Part shown: positions 54,449 to 64,000 of the stretch, piece after piece
How the letters are laid out: each line of letters begins with the position of its first letter
How positions within the stretch are numbered: the stretch's first letter is position 1
Source: Termitomyces sp. T153
Lineage: Eukaryota > Basidiomycota > Agaricomycetes > Agaricales > Lyophyllaceae
NCBI GenBank assembly: GCA_018296165.2
Contig: JACKQL020000045.1
Span: 186,001 to 250,000, forward strand
Direction: 5' to 3'
Length of the DNA stretch: 64,000 nucleotides
Position numbers and translations under genes: made by a program
The notes under the pieces: model-generated
What the model saw: the letters and a program-made list of their open reading frames with translations, nothing else
The model's database searches: none
What the model was told of the DNA's origin: nothing

Positions 54449-55426
54449 TTATGATGCGTGGCCAGATTTACGATTTCTCTCCTGGGTCAGGTCTACTACA
54501 TCGTCGGCCGGACGAAGCGGTGATGGGACAGCGGGTCTACCATTTCCAGAGGTGAACACATGGCTTTCATCTTCAGTGCTCGAATCGTCCTTCTCAGTAT
54601 GCAGATCAACATCTGAAGCCGAGGCTGTTTGCCATTCTAATGACTCGTCGCGTATCTAGAGCGAGGATGTCATGAATGTGAGTCAATGATTTCAATTGAT
54701 TGTGTCTACTGTATGCGCTATCGCTTCGTTTGGCTGTCGTGTTGTTGATTCCATAATGGGACTCTCATCTTGTTCCTCCGGATTCCTCAGGCGACCCTCA
54801 CTCTCCAGACATTGATGAACAAGCTTGAGGAACTGCGACCCCTCACTCTCCAGCACTTCCAAGAGTTTGTGATCATTGAATTGGAGTTGGTACTCCAATC
54901 CACAGCAGAAATCACGAATGTCAGCAATGTGCTTGCGCATCCATTGCTGGAAGAGTTCTGGAGTCAGCATAGGAGTAATTCTTGCCTCCCGTGACATAGA
55001 CACTAGATTCCCATTGGACGAAGAATCAGGCTAATTCGAGAGATCAGCGTCAGCTCTTGAATTGCTATCCCCAGGATTGTAATCTTTGATGAGATCGCCG
55101 GTTGGATCAGGAGCTGGTACCGAGATGATCAGGGGGATAGCGATGGGGGGAATGGAAGAAATTGGAGTGCTGTGTATACCCATGGGTTTTGGGAGGTTTT
55201 GCCAGATCGATTGGGTCATTTCCGGAGGCAAGGTGTGGTCATAATACGGTTCATGTGCGAGATAATGATGCACTCGAACGACCACATACGAAACCCCCGG
55301 CTCTTGATCGTCCCGAGATGATATCAATAGGCCACTTCGGCATGGATAGCGAGTTTTTGCCATCCCATCGTTGGCAATACGCTGTGCATGTGTAGTTTTG
55401 GGTGGCTTGTTCTTATGAAATTCATC
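54449..55426 (-). CDS. Unidentified protein, probably spliced, 5' end not resolved
   Basis: A minus-strand reading is open from an acceptor at 55,427 (ctctcag) through DEFHKNKPPKTTHAQRIAND, YVVVRVHHYLAHEPYYDHTL and PEMTQSIWQNLPKPM. It then needs an intron (a GTACCAGC...ATTAG choice near 55,119-55,024 restores frame and removes a TAG) into PDSSSNGNLVSMSREARITP, TPELFQQWMRKHIADIRDFC, HKLLEVLESEGSQFLKLVHQ. A further intron leads to an acidic Ser-rich C terminus (HTEKDDSSTEDESHVF...KSGHAS), stop at 54,449-54,451. It has a helical middle and low-complexity tail. I recognise no family. A 5' exon may lie in 55,440-55,770. Tail-to-tail with HSBP1, 145 bp apart. Confidence 0.5.
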
Positions 55427-56542
55427 CTGAGAGCACCAATATCTCGTTTTGTGCCCGTCCTTGGTATGTGGATGATCTTTGACACTAGTCGAAGCTCAAA
55501 AAGGTACAAATCGAATAATGAGAACGGACAGTACACACGTGAATCGATATCCTGTTGCTTTCCATATCTCGTGAGTTGTGGTTTGGATGCGTTACTTATG
55601 AGATACACCAGGTTCATGCGTGCGGTAGCAGGCAGCGAAATCAACAATCGGACTTTCTCTGAAACTATCGCCAAGAAGCTGATTCCGATTTTCACACTGT
55701 TTCGGGCGCTAAAAAAGGATATCAAGTTTCTTTTCTTCATGTCTTCATGATAAACAAGGTAGATCATACTCTTTTATTGACGATACCATGACTCCACTGA
55801 TGTTTATTTTAACGGATTATTCGGAGATGGAGGAAGATTAACGACACCTGTTTTACACCATAATTTCGAGCGACTTGCTCTATTGGTCTACCAGAACTAT
55901 GAGTCTTCGGTAACGAACCTACATAAGTATCCGAATTATGTGATCCTGGAAGTGGTGTAGTTGGATGGTGTAGGTGGGGTGTTGGTCCCTTAATAATTGG
56001 AGGCAGAGCAATCTTATTAGGATCGAGATGGAGAAACATCCCTGTTTTTGGCAATGTATCGGTCCAAACAATCGAGCTTAATCAAGACTTGCTCATCTCA
56101 AAGACGGCCTCCTGGGTTTCTGAGGTGTAGAAGCTTGGGGTGGTGTCGATGAAATAAAAAGGAGGTCATTACCCATTGAGGAAGCAAATATTGACACAGC
56201 ACAAATAATTGGAAACAGTAAACAAATAGCACGACGGACCTTTTGGGTAGTTCAATTACTCATGTGGTTCGAGTCAACTTCGTCACTCGTTATCATTTCT
56301 CAAAACTCAATCGACTCGGACTCGGAGTTCAACTTCTACACACTATGTTATCGCGGCCATAGCAGTCGCGTGTTCACTCCTTTATCTATTCTCTAAACGA
56401 AGCTCTCAAGTATCCCGCATACGATCATGTGACCAGGTCTGTCCCAATGATTCAGATTTTGAATGCCATACGGCTCCTAAGTACTCCTAAGTATATTTGT
56501 TGTGGAAACCTTTTCGTTAGCCTGGAACATCAAACTCTGACT
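55427..56542. other. Intergenic stretch with only doubtful small frames
   Basis: About 1.1 kb. Frames at 55,388-55,750 (+), 55,440-55,767 (-) and 55,809-56,054 (-, Pro/His-rich) could hold exons of the unidentified gene but show no clear splice context. It contains the aquaporin promoter. Confidence 0.4.
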
Positions 56543-57600
56543 ATGTACTATAAACACTTATTCATCAACCTCAAAGTAGATTGTCAGGCGGCGATATTGG
56601 AGTTCATCGGAACGACGTTCTTTCTTCTTTTTGGTCTAGGTGGAATTCAAGCTGCTACAGGGGAAAAGTTAGCGAGTAGCGGGATGACCTCCGACGTTGA
56701 GCAGGTCCTATACATTTCTTTGTGTATGGGATTTAGTCTGTTAGTTTCGGCGTGGCTGTTTTTCCGTATCACCGGCGGTCTCTTCAACCCCGAAGTGGCT
56801 CTTGCTCTTCTTTTGGTCGGGGCAATAAAGCCCATTCGGTTTGTCCTCTTCGTCATTGCGCAATTGGTCGGATCCATTGTTGCTTCGGCTCTAGTACGTG
56901 TTCTTACGTCGCAGAATCTCTCTGTGGGGTGCGTCTTGGCGCGATTCTCCTCGGATAAAAAGGTTAATGTGGTGATCCAGAACATTCCTTCAACAAGACA
57001 TTAACCTTGCCCAAGGGGTCTTCATCGAGATGTTCATTACGTGTGCCCTTGTTCTTTCGGTCCTCATGCTCGCGGCCGAGAAACACCAGGCTACGGCATT
57101 CGCCCCTGTTCGTATCTTCACCACTTCTTGTGTCAGGTCCACTCATCACTATTACGTTAGGTTGGAATTGGTCTTACTCTCTTTGCTTGTCATCTGTATA
57201 TACTGCATATCTTTCACTTTTGACACAAGTGACAAATGATGGTCGTAGATTTGCAGTATACTATACAGGTGCTTCAATGAACAGCGCTCGATCGTTTGGT
57301 CCGGCGGTAATAGCAGGATTTTATTCAGATCACTGGGTGGTCAGTTATTGCTTCATCTTCTATATTTCGTCTCAGTGACCCCCAGGATTAGTATTGGGTA
57401 GGACCCATTCTGGGCTCGCTTCTAGGTGCTGCCTTCTACGGCACCATGAAGTAGTAAGTTATCCCGAATTCTTGTTCTAGATCGACCAACCAATGTTCCG
57501 CCACAGCATTCATTATGGGAAGCTCAATCCTGGACAAGACGCGACGAATGACCTTGAAGCTGCGCATGTCACGGAGGAAGTCCGTCGAAATGAGGTATGA
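56543..57600 (+). CDS. Aquaporin (MIP family) with altered NPA boxes
   Basis: A membrane water/solute channel. The likely start at 56,543 ([20 protein letters not shown]) precedes helix 1, [15 protein letters not shown]. Then the first pore box [37 protein letters not shown], and after an intron (donor gtgcgt at about 56,929) [30 protein letters not shown]. Further introns give [12 protein letters not shown], then [17 protein letters not shown] (second box), [20 protein letters not shown] and a tail [14 protein letters not shown] ending at 57,600. Six membrane segments are accounted for. The first NPA is NPE, the second [11 protein letters not shown] keeps the selectivity Arg. All splice choices preserve frame, so the gene looks intact despite changed pore boxes. 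Confidence 0.88.
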
Positions 57601-58484
57601 GGAGGGACGACGATTTAACATGTATGGCCTATCTCCTGTTTGCATCTGCTGGTCATCTTATTGTAATTTTTAACTACGCTCTGTGTACTATGTAGTCGAG
57701 ACTCTACAAACTTGTTTTCTGGTCGGGAATTTCAAATCCGCTAGAACGGTTGACAGGTGACTTTATCTCCGATTCTGTTCTTTAGAGCTTACAATTCTGG
57801 CGGCTCGAAATAGGTGAGCATTTGTCCTACCGCTGAAGCATCACGGTTACCAAAAACCTGGGAAGGTTCGGCAGGGTTCGGCGGAGGGTAAAAATGAACA
57901 ATGTTCGCTCGCACAGATCAGCACCGGAACAAATAGTGAAATTTTTTAACCTGCCATTATCAATTCCGAAAAAGGTTGTCACCATGACAAGCCACAAAGG
58001 AGTGTTTCGTTTGAGTTCATCCTATCGTGCTATTAGGTGGCGTTGATCACAGGACATCAGTCATTTGTCCGCTCTTTTGATGGAGTTCTTGTCAGGAGAT
58101 GTCGGCTTAACGTCCTCCTAGCCTCTATCATGCAGTAACTGCCGACGTAAAAACTCTTTATATGATGAAATCGCTTTGCTCTCTTGTTCATCTGGTCAAA
58201 AAATGTTCACAATTGACGTCCACGAAACCGAACGCCAAGTCCCTGACCGCGGCGTTCCTTGCTTTCCTCGCATATTGTCGCGCAAAGCGGTGATTATTGC
58301 ACTTATTTTGTCCGCGGGTTTGTTTGTTAGGATAGAATTGCACATCAGGTAGCCCCTTTATTCCATGCATTCGGTAGATTGGTGGCAGATAATCAGAATT
58401 CGTGATGAAGGATCCTATATAAGCTCTTGAAGCTGTCCTTCAGGTTAAGATGACTTATACGTTCTCATCCCCTGGAGCATAGTG
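57601..58484. other. Intergenic stretch, no gene seen
   Basis: About 880 bp between the aquaporin and the GH17-like gene. A minus-strand frame at 58,188-58,370 has no pattern. A TATATAAG at about 58,424-58,431, some 55 bp before the next start codon, may be its TATA box. Confidence 0.45.
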
Positions 58485-59910
58485 ATGTTATTTCCTCTCG
58501 CTTTATACCTTTTGATCTTCGTTGCTTCGCAAATGATCTGTTTTGCGCATCCGCTCGAGCCTACATGTACGGCAGATCATGATGCGCGGTCTCCAGCATC
58601 TGTCAATTGTTTTCCTGCACTCGGTTTTACGATGCCTATTGACGTCCCATTATCTTTGAACGAGTGGTGGTGTGATCCTCATACAGAATATGCATTCGTG
58701 GGCTTTAGCTACGAAGTCACGCAATGTACGTCTTCCTCGACCGTGCCAATTTGCCTCAGCTGATGTATATGAGTTTCTAGGCCAAAGCCTGTCTGTACTC
58801 AAAAGCGATTTCCTAGACATTCGAAAGAGGTTTCATGGACGTTATGTCCGTCTCTATGGGGCTTGCGATCGCCTAGGATTCTAGTGCGCAAACTAAGCTT
58901 GTTTACGGTCCAGAAATCTCACTGTTGTATGGACAGTCATGATATTGTTGACGCTGCTTGGCATGCAGGTATTGGTGTACAGGCTCTTATCTGGGTAAGT
59001 GCAACTTCTACTCGTCGATGACGACATCTGACTGCATAGTCAAGTTTGGGTTCAATGGTGACAGCAAGTGGATGAAGCGTCGTGATGAGCTCTTCTCAAT
59101 CCTTCACTCAAATCCTAAAGCCAAATTTGTCACACGTGTCGTCCAGTTTGGATCGGAGCCGCTTTTCGATCATGTTCTTGAGCCGGCTGCTCTGTTGGCT
59201 CAAGTAAAGTCGGCCAAGGAGAAACTCGCTAGCCTGCGCATTCCCGTGACAGTCAGCGACCTGGCTTACTCTTTCAAAGACGTATGTTACTATAATCCGA
59301 ACAATTCTAACAACCCTGAACAATTTCGAGTCGGATGGGGGGGAGAAAGTTCTTCAGGCTGTAGATTCTATCGCTGCACATATTTTACCATTCTTTTCGT
59401 CAAAGGCTAGCAAAGGTATAACCCAATCATGCATAGTGGTTGTGTCTGTTTATATTCGACAACCTGATTGTTTTGCAGCTATCAATTCGTGGCCGCTCGT
59501 CAAGGCCGATCTCAATTATTTTATATCTCATGCACATGGCAAGAAGATTTGGTTTAGTCAGGTGCGTCTTAATGTGAGTTGTTTGCGCCTGCGCCAACTG
59601 GGGATTTCAGAACGGCTGGCCCTCGAAAACTTCGCAAGGAGTACAGCCTAACAGCCCCAGTGCCGTTGCAGATGTTCAAAATGAGAAAGTAAGCTAAGTC
59701 GCGCTAGAACTTACGGTTTGACTAACTTTACATGCATAGGATTATTACACTATGTTGGACAGACGCTGCGCCGATTTGAAAGCAGTTCCAGGTGGAGGTG
59801 TTGGTTGGTTTGCGCATATCTATTCTGATAGACAGGAGGCTGGATATGGAATATATGACGCAAAAGAGTTGTCGCTGAAATTTCATTTTGCTCCGAGAAC
59901 ATCTTGTTGA
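58485..59910 (+). CDS. Secreted GH17-like protein with Gln at the expected nucleophile
   Basis: The GH17 family holds fungal beta-1,3-glucanases/glucanosyltransferases of the wall. It starts MLFPLALYLLIFVASQMICF, a signal peptide. Spliced motifs: FVGFSYEVTQCQSLSVLKSD; YVRLYGACDRLGFYHDIVDA; AGIGVQALIWFGFNGD; VTRVVQFGSEPLFDHVLEPA (Glu in the position of the acid/base VGNE motif); IPVTVSDLAYSFKD; AVDSIAAHILPFFSSKAS; WPLVKADLNYFISH; IWFSQNGWPSKTSQG; and VGWFAHIYSDRQEAGYGIY with a C-terminal FAPRTSC. About eight introns, all GT-AG. In GH17 the nucleophile is the Glu of E-x-GWPS; here the exon junction CAG|AAC gives Q-N-GWPS. The frame is intact, so it may be an inactive wall- or glucan-binding protein, or use another residue. 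Confidence 0.87.
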
Positions 59911-60580
59911 GAGGTGTCGAGTAGAACTTCTGGAGTGTCCTTGATTTCTTCCCACACACGTGTAGTATGTAACACCTTTTACCTTGTATGTGTTCACCCT
60001 AAGTGTCTTTCATCTATTCTCGCTACTTGCTAGTAGATTTTGTGAGACAAATCGATTCTCGCTGCTCTGTAGCAACTCTTTAGTGGGCTTTGTGGAACAT
60101 GAATTTCCCTTTACTCTGTAGAAGGGTTTTGGAGACAGGTAAACACTAGGACTTGCTGGGACAGTGTGTAATAGGGGTCCGACAGCTGCTATTGATTTTT
60201 TTTTTTCGAGTCAAGGGTTCTGAATGGGCAGATGGGGCCTTGAAATAGCTCAAAGCCAATTCCATATATATATTTTTGTAGATTTTCTGAGAATTGAGCA
60301 GCCAAGAATTGTTGAATACTAGCCTGGGATAGTTTCCGGGGCACTCCAATTGACCAGGATGCCTTTCTTTTTGGTGTTCATCAGGAAAAATGCAGATGCA
60401 TATATCTAGTCCAATGGAGGTGTAAGGAAAATTCTACTTTTATAAAATTTTTAGCTAAATAATACATGTGAGGCATGCACCATGCTTTTGGCACAGGCTT
60501 GTATCTCTTGCTAAGACCCAGACCTGACCTCACTTTATTCAGTTAGTTCTTTGAATTTTGTTGACTGAATGCTGAGATCC
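59911..60580. other. Intergenic stretch before Gypsy-D
   Basis: About 670 bp with no supported gene. Degenerate repeats of a ctactctgtagaagg/ttttgtgagac type occur at about 60,015-60,145. A short minus frame (60,146-60,349) is not convincing. Confidence 0.4.
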
Positions 60581-60773
60581 TGTAGCGGCGCGTGACTTAA
60601 CTGTGATGACTGGTCAGTGCGCCACTTAACACTTACAGCTACATTACTAAAAACTCATTACTACATATGTTTACTTACAGCCTTGATAACGAAATGTGAT
60701 TGCTTGAAATGTCAGTACTGCTACTTGAGAACTCGTGTGGCTGCACTAGTGACCCCGTCACTCTGCCGCTACA
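60581..60773 (+). repeat. Gypsy-D 5' LTR, 193 bp
   Basis: Starts TGTAGCGGC and ends GCCGCTACA, a perfect 9-bp inverted terminal pair with TG...CA ends, directly upstream of a gag-pol type region. The partner LTR would lie beyond the window. Confidence 0.65.
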
Positions 60774-60915
60774 TATTTTTGACATAGAAGCAAGAACTAC
60801 TCGAAACCCAACAACTACTCGCTACTTGCCACAAGGACACCCCCCGGTTTGATCACCCAAGGATTTCTGACCGCAAGTCGCACCGCAAAGAACCATACCT
60901 ACAACTACTATCAAA

Positions 60916-62963
60916 ATGACGGAGTCTGGGCAGGCGACATTTAGCAGCACGGAGGGCTTAGTTAGAACGGGTCCGGAGGACCTAAGAACCAAAGAGGTGA
61001 CGATGGGCAGTACCCAAACAACATCCTTGGTGCTTAAAATGTCGGTGGAGTCCGACGAGGGGAACAGTACGGTTCCACCAAAGATGCTCGAAAGAGCACG
61101 AGGCCTGGGAGCGCCAGAGACTCCCATGAACCCCTACAAAACGCGCGATGCGTTGGGGATGAATGCCCCACAAAAACAGGTTAATTTCAATAGAACAGAA
61201 CAGACATACAGTAGCTGCTACGATAATGAGGAAGATCTGGAATTTACTCTGAGATCTGCGAGATGGGCGACGAGTCCCCTATACAGGACAACCCCAAAGA
61301 AATTTTTCCAAACCCCCAAACCGGCTCACGAAGACACCGGTCCTTGAGTTTGAGCACCTTGAAGTGCGAACCAGGCAGCCGATCGGATTGGGAAGTTGTG
61401 ATCGAGGACGCCCAAGAGGCGGTATGAGATACGCATGAAAATATTAACTGGTTGAGAACCGAACTGAGGTGGCTCGAAATGGAGGTGGCCGCTCATGAAA
61501 ACAGTTAGAGGAAACTGAACCCGCCTAAAGAAGAAGCAATGGAGACTCGCGAGAGGGTAAATTAGAAGATGCCACGGAGAATGTGCCTAAGGAAGGGCCG
61601 CGCAAATTGATACTCCAAGATAGTCAAGGCCAGATACCAAGCTAATAAAGGAAGGAACAGTTCCATGCATCCCAGTGAACAGGTGGGAAAGCAAACCTAC
61701 CTCAGTAAAGGCATTCCAGGACATAAGCAACAAATCTTTTAGCAGTTCGGACAGCAGTGATGAGGATAGGAGCGAATACAGTGGGGACAACTCAGACAAT
61801 TCAGGAGGTGAGAGCCTGGGTTTGTCCGACTTGTTGGGCAGCTCTGAGTCCGATGACAAGGACTTGGGGACTGGCTGGAAAGGGAATAAAAGGAAGGAGA
61901 AATCTAGCAGAAAGTACATAGGAAGATACAAGCAACCCTAAAGTTACAATGCCTGATAAGTACAACAGGGAGGCAGATCCTGTGCATTACTTTCAGTTTG
62001 TGACTCAAGCAAGTTCCTATGTGAAGAAGGCATGGATTCACAAGGAAGATCAGGTGGTGTAAATACCTAGTTTCCTGAAAGGGAAGGCTTACTGGTTATA
62101 TCTGAACAAGGTTTCCATGGAATTGAGGAAGTGGGGGTTGAAGAAGTTCCTAACTGGCTTGTTCAGCTCATGTTTCCCACCCAACTTCCACATGCAGCAG
62201 CAGAAGAAGTTGGATCTTTTCACCCAAGGGAATCTGACCATTTGAGAATATGCCACGGAGTTGAAGATATTGTACTGGATTGTGGGATATGTGCACAGGA
62301 GGGAAAGAGTCCAAAAATTGTGGCATGGGCTCCAGCCTTGGTTGCAACAGAGACTATTTGAAATCGGCCTTGACTCTGAGAGAAACAAGTGGGGGTTGAT
62401 TGTCCACCAAGCAGAGACTTTTGAGATTGTTTGCACCATAGGGATGAAAGCCAAGTCATGTTGCAAGGATAAAGCAGCCAAGATGATTGTGAAAAAAGTG
62501 ATGAGAAGCCCAAAGAGTCAGGAGAATTGAAGGACAAGGTGACCAAGAACCACAGCAATAAGTGGGGTAAGGGTCAGTCCACACATAAGCCTGAAAAAAA
62601 ATTGAAGAATGTGGCTGGTAAAGCCAAAACCTATGAACAGAAGAAGAAAAGGCTCACAGAAGAGGAAAAGATGGGGTACATGAGGGAGGGCCACTGCTTT
62701 GGCTGCAGAGAATTGGGACACATAACCAAACACTGCCCCACAGGTTTGTCTGTGAAGTCTTTAGGATTGGGCCCACCAGGAGTGAGGAGTAACCATATAG
62801 GGTTCAGCCTTAGTGGGATCAAGCAACTGAGGGAGTCCGGAGAACCAGCTATATCATCCTCCAGAATCCAACTGAGAATGGCTGCCATACAATTTGGTTT
62901 TGTGGAAGTAATCCCAATGCCCAGGGGCCATGCCAAATGGAAAAGATGCTACTCATCTAAGTG
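60916..62963 (+). pseudogene. Gypsy-D gag, broken
   Basis: The first frame (60,916-61,347) starts MTESGQATFSSTEGLVRTG and is Ser/Thr/Pro-rich; it ends at a stop. A second (61,675-61,941) has an acidic Ser/Asp run, SSSDSSDEDRSEYSGDNSDN. The capsid follows around 61,950-62,520: DKYNREADPVHYFQFVTQAS, LFTQGNLTI, ELKILYWIVGYVHRRERVQ, FEIGLDSERNKWGLI, with stops at about 62,060 and 62,245. The knuckle frame (62,527-62,964) is Lys-rich with YMREGHCFGCRELGHITKHC (C-x2-C-x4-H-x4-C). Typical order of Agaricomycete gypsy gag. Confidence 0.8.
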
Positions 62964-62999
62964 ACCAAAGTGTAACAGCAGTGAGAGCCTGTTCAACCT

Positions 63000-64000
63000 C
63001 ATCTCAATAACAAAGGAAGAAATTGTTCAAGAATGAGCAGGCTTGGGATCTCACCCAGGATCCCTACTCCAGTAGGGCAGAGTATCTGTTACAGTTGCAA
63101 CAACTGTACCCAGGAGACAAGAAACACCGACCCTTTGAGGGTGATCATTTCTGTGTGTACCAAGTAAGTGAGAAACAATATGTCATTATGGACCTGAAAA
63201 CTGAGAGGACCTACTCATCAATGAGTGGCTGGTGCTGAGGGAAGAATTTCCTCTCATGCTCCATTATGCATTGTTTTTAGCTGTGGAACATGGAATAGAT
63301 CAGTTGGGGATGAGATGGTGGAAAAGGAATGTCCCGCCAAACAAATATATGAAAATATGATTGGATGGATATTGGAAGTTGGGCATGACCAGTTTACAGA
63401 ACATAAATCTGGAAAGAGGGATACCCTGAACCAGTTCAGGGTGAAGGGAAAGAAGCTTGAGAATGAGGTGACTGGGTACCACATTTACAACTGAGTACTG
63501 GACCTCATGGTGACTCTGGATGCCCAATTCGGAAAGAAGGAGGGATTTGATTTCAGGAAATGGTATGAGACTCATGTTTTCTGAGAGAGCAGGAAGTTGT
63601 TCAACTTGCTCCTTGACCCAATGAACAGAGAGTCTGGCCTGTGCATAGAGTAACTGGAGGATGATAACTGGGGCATGAGTGAGGACTTTGACTTGCTTGC
63701 AACAGGGTTATTGGCTGAGATAAGACTGTCATGATGCTTGGAATGCTGTAACCCAGCTGAGAATTGGGGCAATGTTTGTTGGAAAAAAATTTGGATGAGG
63801 ATGCAGGGCTTCACATAAAACAGAATGCAGTCAAACTTCAAGATCCCTCCCAGATGATACCCGACCCCATAGTAGTCATGATACACCTTGATGGAAAACC
63901 TATAAAGGCACTGCCTGATTCAGGATCCCACTGAAGTTGAAGAAAACCAAATTGAGACTCACCTTTGAGCATGTTGCTGGTGGTGCAGGGATCCAGAACA
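63000..64000 (+). pseudogene. Gypsy-D post-gag linker and aspartic protease start
   Basis: A linker (63,023-63,238: RAEYLLQLQQLYPGDKKHRP) and short frames lead to VVMIHLDGKPIKALPDSGSH at about 63,876-63,932, the retropepsin D-S-G loop with typical hydrophobic lead. A stop follows immediately. The window ends inside the protease. Confidence 0.7.

Larger units (their letters stand above)
60581..64000 (+). mobile_element. Gypsy-D: 5' part of a decayed gypsy element, continues past the window
   Basis: A short LTR is followed by gag N-terminal region, capsid, CCHC knuckle and the start of an aspartic protease, all plus strand. Stops interrupt every part. CpG is normal up to about 61,870 and then nearly absent. 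RT, integrase and the 3' LTR are expected to the right. Confidence 0.8.

Noticed and set aside
60146..60349. ECPGNYPRL as a Tc1 DDE WPGNSPDLNP-type motif
   Set aside because: Only a few residues match, flanking frames do not support a transposase, and terminal repeats are missing.

Overview
The window looks like genomic DNA of a filamentous basidiomycete, most likely a mushroom-forming Agaricomycete. Host genes are compact, with many introns of about 45-60 nt. Recognisable host proteins are RIX7, PPE1, NAS6/gankyrin, a WOPR (Gti1/Pac2) regulator, an HSBP1-like protein, an aquaporin and a secreted GH17-like protein. The transposons are fungal Ty3/gypsy chromoviruses, a Ty1/copia element, a Tc1 relic and a tyrosine-recombinase relic.

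Region 1 (1-25,047) is a stack of nested retrotransposons. A decayed copia element (20,176-25,047, minus strand) has its 3' LTR cut by a decayed chromovirus, Gypsy-A (1 to 8,607 plus 19,717-20,175, minus strand). Gypsy-A carries a self-priming-type primer binding site and two retropepsin modules in tandem. Its chromodomain is split by an oppositely oriented solo LTR of its own family. Its right LTR is in turn split by a young, apparently intact 11.1 kb element, Gypsy-B (8,608-19,716), flanked by a 4-bp ACTG duplication. Gypsy-B has LTRs about 99% identical, one gag-protease ORF (877 aa), one RT-RNase H-integrase ORF (1,257 aa) and, on the opposite strand, a six-exon gene for a 581-aa protein with a Cys6 cluster, basic segments and a predicted coiled coil. 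The element is saturated with the hexamer TCGCTA/TAGCGA (60 by hand count, about 5 expected). I regard the antisense gene together with the motif array as the most interesting system in the window. It could be an element-encoded DNA-binding factor with its own dispersed sites.

Region 2 (25,048-35,973) is a host gene island after a tyrosine-recombinase fragment and a 96-bp tandem duplication: a TMEM53/DUF829-like hydrolase (-), the ribosome-biogenesis AAA ATPase RIX7 (+), the PP2A methylesterase PPE1 (-, convergent with RIX7, 49 bp between stop codons) and a type-B carboxylesterase (-).

Region 3 (35,974-41,044) is a decayed chromovirus, Gypsy-C (+), whose right LTR holds a truncated Tc1 element.

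Region 4 (41,045-59,910) is host DNA: NAS6/gankyrin (-), a WOPR transcriptional regulator (-) with about 6.6 kb of gene-poor upstream sequence, HSBP1-like (+), an unidentified gene (-), an aquaporin with both NPA boxes altered (+), and a secreted GH17-like protein whose expected nucleophile is Gln (+).

Region 5 (60,581-64,000) is the 5' part of a fourth gypsy element, Gypsy-D (+), which runs off the window.

The old elements are almost free of CpG while Gypsy-B is CpG-rich, and most differences between its two LTRs are CpG transitions. This suggests a CpG-directed methylation or mutation defence. All gene models here are manual reads of splice sites and family motifs, with no database search.
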